Origin: an uncultured Lachnospiraceae bacterium
GTDB lineage: Bacteria; Bacillota; Clostridia; Lachnospirales; Anaerotignaceae
Assembly: GCA_944381395.1 (NCBI GenBank)
Contig: CALWKY010000060.1
Coordinates: 1 to 64,000, forward strand
Direction of reading: 5' to 3'
DNA length: 64,000 bases
This document shows positions 34,673-43,777 of this stretch, in pieces. Both the position numbers and the translations under genes were made by a program. Positions within the stretch are counted from its first letter, which is position 1, and each line of letters begins with the position of its first letter. The notes under the pieces were generated by a model. That model was not told the origin of the DNA. It did no database searches and saw only the letters and a program-made list of their open reading frames with translations.

Positions 34673-35365
34673 TTGCTCTCGTATTTTTTTCGGGCAAAAA
34701 TCCAGGTAATCCGCAGATACCAGCTGATAGCGGATGCCATCTCTTTCCCCTTGAAAAGCGGTGCGATGGCTTGCCTTGCCATGTAAATGCCCATAAACCA
34801 CTTCCGTCACCGGATAGTGTGCCATCAATTCTGTAAATAATGACGGCTCCCATGCTTCATTCATCGGCGGAAAATGGAGCATCACCAGGATTTCTTTCGC
34901 CCCTTGCCGCATAGCCGCGTCCAAAGACAGCTGAAGCCGTTTTTCCTCTCTGCGGTAAATTTTTTCATCCCTGGGCGTAAAATTTTTAGAATTGGGACAC
35001 AGCCAGCCCCGGCTGCCGCATAGGAACAAATCCCCCCAGCGGGCAGTATCATTTTTCAAAAATATCATATTGGGATAACGATACCGCAGCTGGGAGGAGG
35101 ACTTCCACCAATAGTCATGATTTCCCTCTAAAATCACCTTTTTGCCCGGCAATTGTGCCAGGATATCCAGGTCTGCTGCCGCATCTTCCAGCCGCATGCC
35201 CCAGGAAATATCTCCCGGCAGCAATACCATATCTTCCTCTGTAATCATTTCTTTCCAGTGCGCAATGATTTTTTCACTATGATTTGCCCACTGGGGACCA
35301 AATAGATCCATAGGCTTTTCCACCGCAAATCCAAAATGCAGATCTGCCAATGCGTACAGAGCCAT
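34658..35365 (-). CDS. Metallophosphoesterase
   Basis: 235-residue calcineurin-like phosphoesterase with all five metal motifs: ALADLHFGF, LLPGDISWG, LEGNHDYWW, LMLHFPPMN, YGHLHGKAS. No signal peptide, so cytoplasmic. Similar proteins in clostridia are annotated only as metallophosphoesterase; the phosphorylated substrate is unknown. It follows the alarmone synthetase gene by 16 nt in one operon. ATG at 35365 has AAAGGAGGGGG. Confidence 0.87.
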   Translation of the reverse strand: MALYALADLHFGFAVEKPMDLFGPQWANHSEKIIAHWKEMITEEDMVLLPGDISWGMRLEDAAADLDILAQLPGKKVILEGNHDYWWKSSSQLRYRYPNMIFLKNDTARWGDLFLCGSRGWLCPNSKNFTPRDEKIYRREEKRLQLSLDAAMRQGAKEILVMLHFPPMNEAWEPSLFTELMAHYPVTEVVYGHLHGKASHRTAFQGERDGIRYQLVSADYLDFCPKKIREQSKTL

Positions 35366-35381
35366 GGTCCCCCTCCTTTCC

Positions 35382-36173
35382 TCAAAGACGGAATGTCTCC
35401 GCCAGCACATTTAATTTATCATTGAGGGCTTTCATCCCTTCCAAATTATCCTCATTCCACAGGCGGATAAATTCTTCATTCATCTGCTCCGCTTCTTCCA
35501 TATTTTCCCGGAAATAAAGAATATGCAGCTTATCCAAAATATTGGAAACCAAACCTTCTTTGATCTGGTTTTCCCGGGTAGCATTGGTAATTTCCTCCCG
35601 GATGGTAGACATCTCCTCATCCAGTCTATTTGCCGCTTCCGCACAGTTAATGAGCCGTTCCTGCAATGCTTTAGGCACATTGCCGCTATATTTATAGCGC
35701 AGGGAATGTTCCGCTGCCGCCCAGAAATTCATGGCATTGGTACGGATTTGAATTTCTGCCGGGATTTCCTTAAAACCCAGTGCTGTCTGCAGGGGATACC
35801 GGATAATCATATGATAACTACGGTAACCGCTTTCTTTATGATGATGTACATAGTCCCGTTCTTCTACCACCCGCATATCTTTTCTGCGGCGGATCATTTC
35901 CACCACTTTGGGGATATCCTCCGTAAACTGGCAGAGAATCCGCAGTCCCGCAATATCCTCAATTTCTTCCGCAATTCTATCTGCCGGTATCTGCTTACGG
36001 TTGGCTTTCTCCAAAATACTGGTAATGGATTTTACCCGTCCTGTTACGCCATCGATGGGAGAATATAAACCCAAATAGCGATACTCCGCATCCAAATTAC
36101 GAAACTTTATCAAAAGTTCATCCATCGTCTGCTGATAAGGATACAACAAATCTTTCCAATTAATCATTTCCAT
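35382..36173 (-). CDS. Small alarmone synthetase (GTP pyrophosphokinase)
   Basis: 263-residue single-domain RelA/SpoT synthetase of the YjbM/YwaC type, making ppGpp or pppGpp from ATP and GTP/GDP. It has the synthetase motifs GVTGRVKSITSILEKA, DIAGLRILCQF, RDYVHHHKESGYRSYHMII (G-loop) and PAEIQIRTNAMNFWAAAEHSLRYK. There is no HD hydrolase domain and no TGS/ACT part. A promoter (TTGTTT-16-TATACT) lies at 36234-36261. The ribosome site is weak (AAAGGGCGG about 10 nt upstream), so the exact start is uncertain. Confidence 0.87.
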   Translation of the reverse strand: MEMINWKDLLYPYQQTMDELLIKFRNLDAEYRYLGLYSPIDGVTGRVKSITSILEKANRKQIPADRIAEEIEDIAGLRILCQFTEDIPKVVEMIRRRKDMRVVEERDYVHHHKESGYRSYHMIIRYPLQTALGFKEIPAEIQIRTNAMNFWAAAEHSLRYKYSGNVPKALQERLINCAEAANRLDEEMSTIREEITNATRENQIKEGLVSNILDKLHILYFRENMEEAEQMNEEFIRLWNEDNLEGMKALNDKLNVLAETFRL

Positions 36174-36233
36174 GGTCTTTTACCGCCCTTTCGACCTTTT
36201 TTGTTCCTTGCGTCGGAACGATTCACTGTTTTT

Positions 36234-36261
36234 AGTATACCAGATTGCCATACAAAAACAA
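36234..36261 (-). promoter_or_regulatory. Promoter of the alarmone synthetase operon
   Basis: TTGTTT (36256-36261) and TATACT (36234-36239) on the minus strand, 16-nt spacer; a GTTCC-GACGCAA-GGAAC hairpin lies in the leader. Confidence 0.55.
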
Positions 36262-36349
36262 TTGGCAGATTGCCCTTTTCTATCGACGATTTCCCACACC
36301 GCTGGTTCAACTCCCAAGAACAAAGAATTTTAAAATAGGTTCAGGCATA

Positions 36350-36378
36350 AAAAAGCGATGCCATTGAGGCATCGCTCT
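36350..36378 (-). terminator. Terminator of the nucleoside hydrolase gene
   Basis: AGCGATGCC (36354-36362) pairs with GGCATCGCT (36368-36376) around ATTGA; on the minus strand followed by a T-run. Confidence 0.8.
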
Positions 36379-36389
36379 GTTTCATTTTT

Positions 36390-37382
36390 TTATTTTGCCG
36401 CTGTTGCCAGCAGGTTCAGCATCCAGTCTGCAAAGAAATCACGGTCTGCGCCAAATGCAAAGTTTACATTACGAGGCTTATCGGTGAAAGTTCTGGGATC
36501 CAGAATGGTCTGGCCATCTGCAAAGCCGCCGGAAATATCAATATCCACACGGCTGAGGCGCACATCTTTCAGCACTTGCGGATGTGCTACGGCACAAACA
36601 GCCAACGCATCATGGACCGGTGCAGAGTCCAGCCGTTCCATAGGCTGCAGCTGGCTATAGGCAAAAATACGGTGCGCAATGAAGGAAGCCGCTGCTGCCG
36701 CGCTGGGATTGCCCATTGCCTGCAGCTTCTTCACCTCATCGGTATTGATGCAAGCCTGGTGGGTAGCGTCCAGAGGCACCATGCGAATGGGTACGCCGCT
36801 TTCCATTACAATCTGTGCCGCTTCCGGGTCAAACCAAATATTAAACTCTGCGGCGGAAGAAGTATTGGTGCGGTTATAACCGCCGCCCATCAGCACGATT
36901 TCTTTAATCTTGCTGCAGATTTTCGGTTCCACCCGCATTGCCATTGCCAGGTTTGTCATAGGACCAACCGGCACAATGGTAATGTCTCCATCGCTCTCCA
37001 TCAATGTCTTTACATAGAAAAATACGGCATTTTCCTTTTCTACCTCGCCTTTAGAAGCAGGCAGGTCCAAAAAGTCCGTGTGCATATTTACATCTTCTTT
37101 CATGCCTTCTACCTTTGTTCTGGTGCCATGAATCACAGCATGGCGAGAAGGCAGCAGGGTGCTTACCATAGAAGTTTCGCAGCCACGGTAAATGGGGAAA
37201 TCTGCCTGCAATACGTCTCTGACACGCAGGGTATTTTCCGTTGTATTATAAAGCGGTTTATTGCCAGCTACGGTACAAACTGCCAACAGATCAATCTCCG
37301 GTTCCAAATAAGCAGTCATAATTGCCACTGCATCATCTGTACCAGTGTCCACATCCAGAATGATTTTTTTCTTTTCACTCAT
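36390..37382 (-). CDS. Nucleoside hydrolase
   Basis: 330-residue inosine-uridine preferring nucleoside N-ribohydrolase fold. The calcium-binding signature DVDTGTDDAVAI is at the N-terminus; VPVGPMTNLAMA, IVLMGGGY, AEFNIWFDPEAA and the active-site histidine in APVHDALAVCAV follow. It splits ribonucleosides into base and ribose. ATG 37382 follows AAAGGGGG. Monocistronic with its own promoter. Which nucleosides are used cannot be told from sequence. Confidence 0.92.
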   Translation of the reverse strand: MSEKKKIILDVDTGTDDAVAIMTAYLEPEIDLLAVCTVAGNKPLYNTTENTLRVRDVLQADFPIYRGCETSMVSTLLPSRHAVIHGTRTKVEGMKEDVNMHTDFLDLPASKGEVEKENAVFFYVKTLMESDGDITIVPVGPMTNLAMAMRVEPKICSKIKEIVLMGGGYNRTNTSSAAEFNIWFDPEAAQIVMESGVPIRMVPLDATHQACINTDEVKKLQAMGNPSAAAAASFIAHRIFAYSQLQPMERLDSAPVHDALAVCAVAHPQVLKDVRLSRVDIDISGGFADGQTILDPRTFTDKPRNVNFAFGADRDFFADWMLNLLATAAK

Positions 37383-37445
37383 TTGATTTATCCCCCTTTG
37401 CATGGTTACTAATTTCAGTTCTTTCGAGCAAGTTCAGACAATTTC

Positions 37446-37474
37446 AGTATAAGCTTTCCCAGCCCGTTTTGCAA
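37446..37474 (-). promoter_or_regulatory. Sigma-A type promoter of the nucleoside hydrolase gene
   Basis: TTGCAA (37469-37474) and TATACT (37446-37451) on the minus strand, 17-nt spacer. Confidence 0.75.
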
Positions 37475-37500
37475 TATCTTCCCAAAATATATGAGAAAGG

Positions 37501-37530
37501 GAATAGGACAATTTCTTTTTTTCATAAATA
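37501..37530 (+). promoter_or_regulatory. Possible sporulation-type promoter of the GerS-like gene
   Basis: GAATA (37501-37505), 17 nt, then CATAAATA (37523-37530). This has the outline of sigma-E/sigma-G promoters but departs from the published -10 consensus at the last bases. Confidence 0.3.
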
Positions 37531-37566
37531 TGAAGCAAACCATTTGAACTGGAGGCATTGACCATC

Positions 37567-38178
37567 ATGAAAAAACCATTTCTTTTACTTTGTCTTACCC
37601 TCTGTTTATCCGCTTGCGGACAGCAAGCCAGTGATATGGAACGGGTTTCTCAACAGCTGGCCGACATGCACAGCTATTCTTGCAGTGCCACAATGACACG
37701 TGCCACTCCCAAAGGGCAAGCCGTATACGAAACAAAACAGTACTTCCGAGAAGACGGCGCTTATCGTCTGGAAATTACAGCCCCTGAAACCGCTGCCGGC
37801 AATTATACCGTTTTTGATGGCGAAAAGATCGCACAATACAATCCCAATGTAAAACAGCCTGTGATTCAGAATGTTCCGGAAAATAAAATGCGCAACGAAT
37901 TATTTTTAGGGCAATTCTACGAAAACTATCTCAGCTCGCAGGATGTTTCCGTAGAAACCGCCGCGCTGGATGAAAGCAAATGCGTTGTCTTGGAAGCCAT
38001 TATTCCAGAAGCAAACGAAGCGTTAGCTACGGAAAAACTTTGGGTAGACACAGAAACACTGTTACCTGTTCGCTTATGTATTTACGGGGAAGACGGCACG
38101 GAAACTTTCTGTCTGGATTACAGTGATTTTGTCTATAATCCTACGTTAGATGATGCGCTGTTTACCATTCCGGAATAA
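37567..38178 (+). CDS. GerS-like lipoprotein (LolA-fold, germination lipoprotein family)
   Basis: 203 residues. Signal peptide MKKPFLLLCLTLCLSAC with a lipobox LSAC, so lipid-anchored at C17. The mature part (YSCSATMTRA, YFREDGAYRLEI, YTVFDGEKIAQYNP, LWVDTETLLPVRLCIYG) has the LolA/LppX-like outer-membrane-sorting fold found in GerS of Clostridioides difficile, a spore germination factor. The following mazF-family gene strengthens this, since that pair occurs near alr in clostridia, but alr itself is not present. ATG at 37567 is preferred for spacing to GGAGG. Confidence 0.68.
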   Translation: MKKPFLLLCLTLCLSACGQQASDMERVSQQLADMHSYSCSATMTRATPKGQAVYETKQYFREDGAYRLEITAPETAAGNYTVFDGEKIAQYNPNVKQPVIQNVPENKMRNELFLGQFYENYLSSQDVSVETAALDESKCVVLEAIIPEANEALATEKLWVDTETLLPVRLCIYGEDGTETFCLDYSDFVYNPTLDDALFTIPE

Positions 38179-38306
38179 AAGCCCCTTTCCTTGCGGTATA
38201 AAACTTTGATTTTCGGTACATACTCCTATCAGAATTCAGCCGGTTGGCTACATATCCACTTCTTTCGCCAGCCGTTTCATTCTTTTTGTCATAGGAGGCA
38301 GTGGTT

Positions 38307-38660
38307 ATGATTGTAAGACGCGGTGATATTTATTTTGCAGATCTCAGTCCAGTAGTGGGCAGCGAACAAGGCGGTGTTCGTCCGGTTCTCATCATACAAA
38401 ACGATACCGGCAATCAATACAGCCCTACCGTTATCTGCGCAGCCATTACATCCCGCATGAATAAGGCAAAACTGCCTACCCATATTTCATTGCTGGCGGA
38501 GCATTACGCATTACCCAAAGATTCCATTGTACTGCTGGAACAGCTGCGCACCATCGACAAGCGGAGACTGCGGGAAAAAGTCTGCCGGCTGGACTGCGCC
38601 ATCATGCAGCAAATCGATCATGCACTGATGATTTCTTTAGCGCTGATCAAACGAGATTGA
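38307..38660 (+). CDS. mazF: MazF/EndoA-type endoribonuclease toxin, orphan
   Basis: 117 residues, PemK/MazF fold. Motifs: [40 protein letters not shown] and the conserved [16 protein letters not shown]. The EndoA family (Bacillus subtilis NdoA) cuts mRNA at UACAU-like sites. Normally a small antitoxin gene precedes it; here the 128 nt upstream hold no antitoxin and the previous gene encodes a lipoprotein. AGGAGG lies 9 nt before ATG 38307. It is followed by repeat copy D. Confidence 0.9.
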   Translation: MIVRRGDIYFADLSPVVGSEQGGVRPVLIIQNDTGNQYSPTVICAAITSRMNKAKLPTHISLLAEHYALPKDSIVLLEQLRTIDKRRLREKVCRLDCAIMQQIDHALMISLALIKRD

Positions 38661-39032
38661 TACAAAAAGATTGTTCCAAAAGCAGGTTCCACTTAAGAAA
38701 GTATCCTTTTCTTTTTCTGCCATTTCTTAAGGGATCATTGTGACGGTCGTCTTTCAAAAGAAAACATTCCAAATGAAAAAGAAATAGCTGGAATTCTTCC
38801 TCTCCTAAGGATTCCAGCTATCGTTATGTTCTTAAGCTGCATACTTGAAAAGAAATGTTTTTCTGTGAATTGTATATAAAATACCGGCAAAACTTACAAA
38901 GAAATTGTTCCATATTACTTGACGATTTTTCAATCGCCATGATACACTTTCCTTATCATTTTATTTCTTTGGGAAAAATGGAAAAAACTGGATATGGGAT
39001 GATTACAAAATATTAAAGGAGGAAGATGGAAC
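38661..39032. other. 372-nt stretch between mazF and the SDR gene
   Basis: Contains repeat copy D (38680-38842) and, further on, a possible promoter for the SDR gene: TTGACG (38919-38924), 18 nt, TACACT (38943-38948). CGATT-TTTC-AATCG overlaps the spacer and may be an operator. No gene seen. Confidence 0.45.
38680..38842 (+). repeat. Dispersed terminator-bearing repeat, copy D
   Basis: Starts AGCAGGTTCCACTTAAGAAA, continues with CATTTCTTAAGGG and GACGGTCGTCTTTC, and ends ATGTTCTTAAGCTGCATAC, each matching the same place in copies A and B. Central hairpin 38783-38821 has TAGCTGGAATTC arms, which differ from the TAGCCAGAATCC of copy F by paired changes. It is in the sense orientation after mazF. 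Confidence 0.75.
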
Positions 39033-39803
39033 ATGAAGAATTATTTTGATTTAACTGGTCAAGTAGCTGTGGTAACAGGCGCTTCTACTGGGTTGGGTCT
39101 GCAAATGGCAAAAGCATTTGCCAGCCAAGGTGCAAATCTGGTGCTCCTTGCCAGAAGACAGAACTTATTGGAAGAAAACGCATCTGCCATTGAAAAAGAA
39201 TTTGGCGTGAAAGTACTGCCCTATGCATGTGACATTACCGACACAGAACGGGTAAAGTCTGCCGTTGCAAAAACCATGGAAACTTTTGGCAGAGTAGATA
39301 TTTTAGTAAACAATGCTGGTACCGGCGCAGTAGCTCCTGCTGTAGATATCACCGATGAGCAGTTTAATAATGAACTGAAGATCGACCTGTTTGGCTCCTT
39401 CCTTTGTGCCAGAGAGTTTGCGAAAGAAATGATGAAAGCACATTATGGCCGTATCATTAACATTGCTTCCATGTATGGTCTGGTCGGTAACATGGCTGCC
39501 ACTTGTGCGCCTTACCATGCAGCAAAAGGCGGTGTTGTAAACCTGACCCGCGCGCTGGCAGCGGAATGGGGAAAAGAAGGTATTACCGTAAATTCTATCT
39601 GCCCCGGTTATTTCTGGACACCTCTGACAAAAGATACCTTGGAAACAGACTGGTTCCAAACATACGCAAAGGGTGCTATTCCCATCGGTCGTTACGGCAG
39701 AGAAGGCGAACTGGACACCTGCGCATTATTCTTGGCATCTCCTGCCAGCAGCTATGTCAATGGTCAAAACATTGCTGTAGATGGTGGTTATACCGTAATC
39801 TAA
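39033..39803 (+). CDS. SDR-family oxidoreductase, gluconate 5-dehydrogenase-like
   Basis: 256-residue classical short-chain dehydrogenase. The NAD(P) loop is TGASTGLGLQMA, then NNAGTG, the catalytic serine in INIASMYG, and YxxxK in APYHAAKGGVV. The C-terminus ends ASSYVNGQNIAVDGGYTV, as usual. Closest in style to gluconate 5-dehydrogenase/2-deoxy-gluconate 3-dehydrogenase, but substrate prediction in this family is unsafe. AAAGGAGGAAG precedes ATG. Monocistronic. Confidence 0.87.
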   Translation: MKNYFDLTGQVAVVTGASTGLGLQMAKAFASQGANLVLLARRQNLLEENASAIEKEFGVKVLPYACDITDTERVKSAVAKTMETFGRVDILVNNAGTGAVAPAVDITDEQFNNELKIDLFGSFLCAREFAKEMMKAHYGRIINIASMYGLVGNMAATCAPYHAAKGGVVNLTRALAAEWGKEGITVNSICPGYFWTPLTKDTLETDWFQTYAKGAIPIGRYGREGELDTCALFLASPASSYVNGQNIAVDGGYTVI

Positions 39804-39865
39804 ATACAAAAAAGATCCGCGCAAATAAGCTAGTAAGATCATTTCTGAATGATTTGCGAAACAAG

Positions 39866-39904
39866 AAAAAGCCTGAGGGAAGATTTTCCCACAGGCTTTT
39901 TTAT
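39866..39904. terminator. Bidirectional terminator between SDR and apt genes
   Basis: AAAAAGCCTGAGGGAA and TTCCCACAGGCTTTTT pair with one mismatch; T-runs on both outer sides. It stands between the convergent genes ending at 39803 and 39904. Confidence 0.85.
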
Positions 39905-40431
39905 CAATATTGTAAAACGCTGTATACCGGATAGCCATCCAGTTTATTTCTGCCGCCCAGATCTTTCAGCTCAATGAGGAAGTACAGGCCGACTACTTCA
40001 GCGCCGGCATCTTCCAGCAAATCAACCATTGCCTTTGCAGTGCCGCCTGTTGCCAACAGATCATCCACAATAATTACTTTCTGTCCTCTCTGAACCGCAT
40101 CCTGATGGATTTCAATAGCAGCCGTACCATACTCCAAAGCATATTCCCTGCTATACACCGCAGCCGGCAGTTTTCCCTGTTTGCGGATCAATACAAAGCC
40201 TTTTCTCAAGTTGTAAGCCAGAGGCATGCCAAAAATGAATCCTCTGGACTCAGGGCCTACTACCAGATCGAATTTCTTCTCACCAATCAAATGCTGCATC
40301 TGATCAACGGCATCATGCAAGCCTTCTGCATCCTTCAAAAGCGTGGTAATATCCCGAAAAAGCACGCCTTCTACAGGGAAATCCTGGATCGTTCTGATCT
40401 TCTTGTCCAATTTTTCCTGTACTTTGTTCAT
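39904..40431 (-). CDS. apt: Adenine phosphoribosyltransferase
   Basis: Salvages adenine to AMP using PRPP. 175 residues, normal length. N-terminal IRTIQDFPVEGVLFRDITTLL is the Apt signature; the PRPP motif is VIIVDDLLATGGTAKA; ESRGFIFGMPLAY lies between. It follows recJ by 15 nt in the common recJ-apt order of Firmicutes (in many of them relA comes next; here it does not). Confidence 0.95.
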   Translation of the reverse strand: MNKVQEKLDKKIRTIQDFPVEGVLFRDITTLLKDAEGLHDAVDQMQHLIGEKKFDLVVGPESRGFIFGMPLAYNLRKGFVLIRKQGKLPAAVYSREYALEYGTAAIEIHQDAVQRGQKVIIVDDLLATGGTAKAMVDLLEDAGAEVVGLYFLIELKDLGGRNKLDGYPVYSVLQY

Positions 40432-40446
40432 TTTTGTACTTCCTCC

Positions 40447-42222
40447 CTACTTACTCCATCTGAAATCCTTAAGCATCAGCTGGACGGAGTTCCTGCCGTT
40501 ATAAGTGTTCACATCAATGCTGTAAACAAAGTCCATGGGCATAGGAACTTTGCCAGACATCATTATTTTATCATAATTCTCCGGTGAATACAATTCTTTT
40601 AATCGCAAAAGAAAGTCCTCTTTTCCATCAAACCGAATGGCAGATAAGAATGTGCCGCTTTGCTCTTCCCGCAATGTCATGCGCAGAATATCTCCCGATG
40701 CACCAATAAAATCAAACCGCTCCACCAGGATATTTTTGGAGCCAAACAGTGGTACTGGATTCCCTTTTCCAAAGGGTGCCAACGCTTTCAACTCCATCGC
40801 CAATTTTAGATCAATTTCGGAAAAGGATAATTCTTTTTCAATGCGCAATACCGGCATTAACTCCAATTTTGTTAAAGTGCAGGCGGCATTAAGGCGTTCC
40901 CTTAAGGGTCCAATGTTTTCCACCGGCAAAGAAAAACCTGCTGCCATAGCATGTCCGCCAAAGCGGGTAAACAAATCTTTGCACTTTGACAGCTCTTGAA
41001 ATATATCATAGCCCTCAATGCTGCGGGCAGATCCTTTTGCACCGTCTTCCGCATTGGTAATCATCAAGGTAGGACGGTATAATCTATCCTTTACCCGACC
41101 AGCTACAATTCCTGCTATACTCTCATGGATTTCCGGATCATACAGCACCAACACCCGGTCCTCTGCATAAATGCCCTCTTCCGCCTGTAAAATGGCTCTT
41201 TCTGCGGCTTGTGCCGTCATCTGCTTTCGTTCTGCATTCAGCTCTACCAGCTCTTTGGCATCAGCTCTTGCCTTTTGAGGATCTTCCGTACAAAACAGCT
41301 CCACCGCGGCAGCCGCGCTTTCCAGTCTTCCTGTGGCATTGATACAGGGACCTATGATAAAGCCCATGTGATACTCCGTTAGTTTTTTCTCTGCCAAGCC
41401 GGTTTCTTCTATGAGCATCTGCAGTCCCAGATTTTCTGTCTGTTCCAGCAAGTGAATGCCGCAGCGTACCATTTCCCGGTTTTCTCCCAATAAATCCACG
41501 ATATCACAAACCGTAGCAATAGCGGCAAAGGTCATCAGCTGTTTCCGCTCTTTTTGATCCATTTCCCCAAAAGTTTCCAGCAATGCCACAGCAAAACGAT
41601 AGGCAATGCCAGCAGCGCACAGGGAGGAAAAAGGATAGGCGCAATGCTTTTGTTTGGGATCAATGACCGCATCGGCTTCTGGTAAAATATCCCTTTTTTC
41701 TCCCCCGGCGCCTTCCTCAAAAGGCGGCTCATGGTGGTCCAGCACCACTACTGTCATGCCCTTTTCTTTCGCCAATGCCACTTCCCGTGCAGCGGCAATG
41801 CCGTTATCACAGGTAAATAATACCTCTGTATGTTCTTGTGCCAGTGTTTCTACCGCTTTTTCATTCAGCCCATATCCTTCCTTCTGGCGATGGGGCACAT
41901 AAGTAGTTACATTGCCGCCTAACAGCCGGATGGTGCGATACAGGATGGTACTGCTCATCACACCATCCACATCATAGTCGCCGTATACAACGATTTTCTT
42001 TTGTTCCCGGATTGCCTGCGCGATGAGCTGTATTCCTTTCTCAAAATCCTTCATTAAGCTTGCGTTTCCCGGCAGAAAGCCCCCCTGCAAAAACTGCTGT
42101 GCCTGCAGCGAGGAATGGATGCCGCGATTGGCCAATACGCAAGCCGTCGCTTCCCGCACACCTAACACTTGTGCCATTTTGGATAAATTTTGATAATTAC
42201 GTTTCAAGAGCCAGCGTTTCAA
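40447..42222 (-). CDS. recJ: Single-stranded-DNA-specific exonuclease RecJ
   Basis: 591-residue 5'-3' exonuclease of recombination and repair. DHH motifs: VYGDYDVDGVMSSTILYR (DxDxDG), VLDHHEPP and DxxD later; the DHHA1 domain carries GSARSIEGYDIF and RFGGHAMAAGFSL. The C-terminal OB-like domain ends SVQLMLKDF. TTG at 42222 is chosen, since AAAGGAGGGAG lies 7-8 nt before it and the protein then starts MKRWLLK as in relatives. In operon with apt; TIGR04086 gene 90 nt upstream. Confidence 0.94.
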   Translation of the reverse strand: MKRWLLKRNYQNLSKMAQVLGVREATACVLANRGIHSSLQAQQFLQGGFLPGNASLMKDFEKGIQLIAQAIREQKKIVVYGDYDVDGVMSSTILYRTIRLLGGNVTTYVPHRQKEGYGLNEKAVETLAQEHTEVLFTCDNGIAAAREVALAKEKGMTVVVLDHHEPPFEEGAGGEKRDILPEADAVIDPKQKHCAYPFSSLCAAGIAYRFAVALLETFGEMDQKERKQLMTFAAIATVCDIVDLLGENREMVRCGIHLLEQTENLGLQMLIEETGLAEKKLTEYHMGFIIGPCINATGRLESAAAAVELFCTEDPQKARADAKELVELNAERKQMTAQAAERAILQAEEGIYAEDRVLVLYDPEIHESIAGIVAGRVKDRLYRPTLMITNAEDGAKGSARSIEGYDIFQELSKCKDLFTRFGGHAMAAGFSLPVENIGPLRERLNAACTLTKLELMPVLRIEKELSFSEIDLKLAMELKALAPFGKGNPVPLFGSKNILVERFDFIGASGDILRMTLREEQSGTFLSAIRFDGKEDFLLRLKELYSPENYDKIMMSGKVPMPMDFVYSIDVNTYNGRNSVQLMLKDFRWSK

Positions 42223-42312
42223 AAGTGCTCCCTCCTTTTGCGCTACGTTTCTTGTTTCAGTATAGCAAAAAGAAGGCGTTTTGTCCTGCATTCCTGAAAA
42301 AAGATTCTGATC

Positions 42313-42729
42313 TTATGAGCGTTTTAAATTAATGCCTAAAACACCGCCGATGCCGCCGCCTGCCAAAGCGACAGGAAGAATAACAGCACTGGATAATTCC
42401 AAGCCGCCACGCAATACCCCTAATATGGTCAATAACAGCACACCATAAATCAGCCCGGCCAATAAGCCATGGAGCAGTCCTTTCTTTTCTGCGCTCTTTG
42501 CCCAGTCAAAGCCGGCTACCGCGGCAGAAAAAGCAGTTGTTGCTAAAGAAAAGGTAGGTACTGCCGCCTCCGAAAAGAAAGTATATGTAAGCAAAATCCC
42601 GCAAACCAAAAACAAAATGCAGGTAATGGCAAAAGCGACTGCCATGGATTCTACCATTGCCAGCGCCTTCCCATTGGAATGACTTTTTTCCCGGGCACTG
42701 ATATTCTTTTTCTTCCAAAACTTTTTCAT
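42313..42729 (-). CDS. TIGR04086-family membrane protein
   Basis: 138 residues: a basic N-terminus (MKKFWKKKNIS) then four hydrophobic segments (for example ITCILFLVCGILLTYTFF and the Gly-rich end LPVALAGGGIGGVLGIN). It fits the TIGR04086 family found in spore-forming Firmicutes, function unknown. GAAAGGTG site. Same strand and close to recJ, possibly co-transcribed. Confidence 0.8.
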   Translation of the reverse strand: MKKFWKKKNISAREKSHSNGKALAMVESMAVAFAITCILFLVCGILLTYTFFSEAAVPTFSLATTAFSAAVAGFDWAKSAEKKGLLHGLLAGLIYGVLLLTILGVLRGGLELSSAVILPVALAGGGIGGVLGINLKRS

Positions 42730-42837
42730 ATATCCAACACCTTTCTGTGATGAAAAACTTTTCTATTGCCATATTTATGAAAAAAGAGGTACACTTAGTA
42801 CAGGGAATGAAAAAGAATTGGAAAGAAGGTATGACAA

Positions 42838-43707
42838 ATGGAATACCGCATTGTAGATTTACATTGCCACAGTACCGCTTCTGACGGTACCGTAAGAGCA
42901 GAAGATTTAGCATTACTGGCAAAGGATGCCGGACTGAGTGCGCTGGCTTTAACCGACCATGACACCTTAGACGGCTTAGCGGCTTTTCAAAAAGCCGGTG
43001 AAAAAATCGGGCTGGAAACTATCCCTGGCATTGAATTCGCCGCCTGGGTCAATCAGCCGCAAGGCGTGGAAATTCATATTGTGGGATTAGGTTTTGACCC
43101 TGCCGCTCCTATTTGGAGAGAAGTCATCAACACCATTGTCAGCAGCAGAGAAGAACGAAATCTGGCAATGATCCAGCGCGCGCAGCAGCTGGGTCTGGAT
43201 CTTTCCCTGGAGGATGTGGCAAATGAAGCCGGCGGGAAAATTATTACCCGCGCGCACTATGCCAATGTATTACGGAAAAAAGGATATGTCCGCACCAAGG
43301 AAGAAGCGTTTGCCAAATATTTAGGCGCGCAAGGCGCCATCTATGTCCCCCGGAAGTATATGTCCCCTGCTTCTGCCGTCTCCACCATTCATGAAACCGG
43401 CGGTGCAGCGATTTTAGCCCATCCCACATTATACGGTCTGAATCTGGCACAGCTGGAAGAAATGCTGGAAAAAGAGCTCTTGCCTTACGGTTTGGATGGT
43501 ATGGAATGCAAGTATAGCACCTACACTGTTCCGGAGGAAAAAAGCATGACTGCCTTGGCAGAAAAATATCATCTTCTTCCTTCCGGCGGCAGTGATTTTC
43601 ATGGCGCCAATAAACCGGATATTGCTCTGGGGCGGGGATTTGGCTCCCTCCGGATTCCATATGCCTTTTGGGAAAATTTAAAAGCACGCACTTCTTTCAA
43701 ACAATAA
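42838..43707 (+). CDS. PHP-domain phosphoesterase
   Basis: 289 residues. PHP metal-binding motifs: DLHCHSTASDGT at the N-terminus, LTDHDTLDG, IPGIEFAAW, AILAHPTLYGL and GSDFHGAN near the end, with the family's insert in the middle. This is the YciV/RNase AM-like group acting on 3',5'-nucleoside bisphosphates or short RNA 5' ends; exact activity is inferred. AAGAAGG precedes ATG by 8 nt. Terminator at 43713-43756. Confidence 0.87.
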   Translation: MEYRIVDLHCHSTASDGTVRAEDLALLAKDAGLSALALTDHDTLDGLAAFQKAGEKIGLETIPGIEFAAWVNQPQGVEIHIVGLGFDPAAPIWREVINTIVSSREERNLAMIQRAQQLGLDLSLEDVANEAGGKIITRAHYANVLRKKGYVRTKEEAFAKYLGAQGAIYVPRKYMSPASAVSTIHETGGAAILAHPTLYGLNLAQLEEMLEKELLPYGLDGMECKYSTYTVPEEKSMTALAEKYHLLPSGGSDFHGANKPDIALGRGFGSLRIPYAFWENLKARTSFKQ

Positions 43708-43712
43708 AAAAG

Positions 43713-43756
43713 AACCCGCAGGTTCCTTTGGAAAGGAATTACCTGCGGGCTTTTTA
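43713..43756. terminator. Bidirectional terminator after the PHP gene
   Basis: AACCCGCAGGT pairs with ACCTGCGGGCTT across a loop containing TTCCTTTGGAAAGGAA, itself a small hairpin; followed by TTTTTA. The stalk lipoprotein gene converges on it. Confidence 0.8.
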
Positions 43757-43777
43757 TTTCGTAAAATACGATACACA

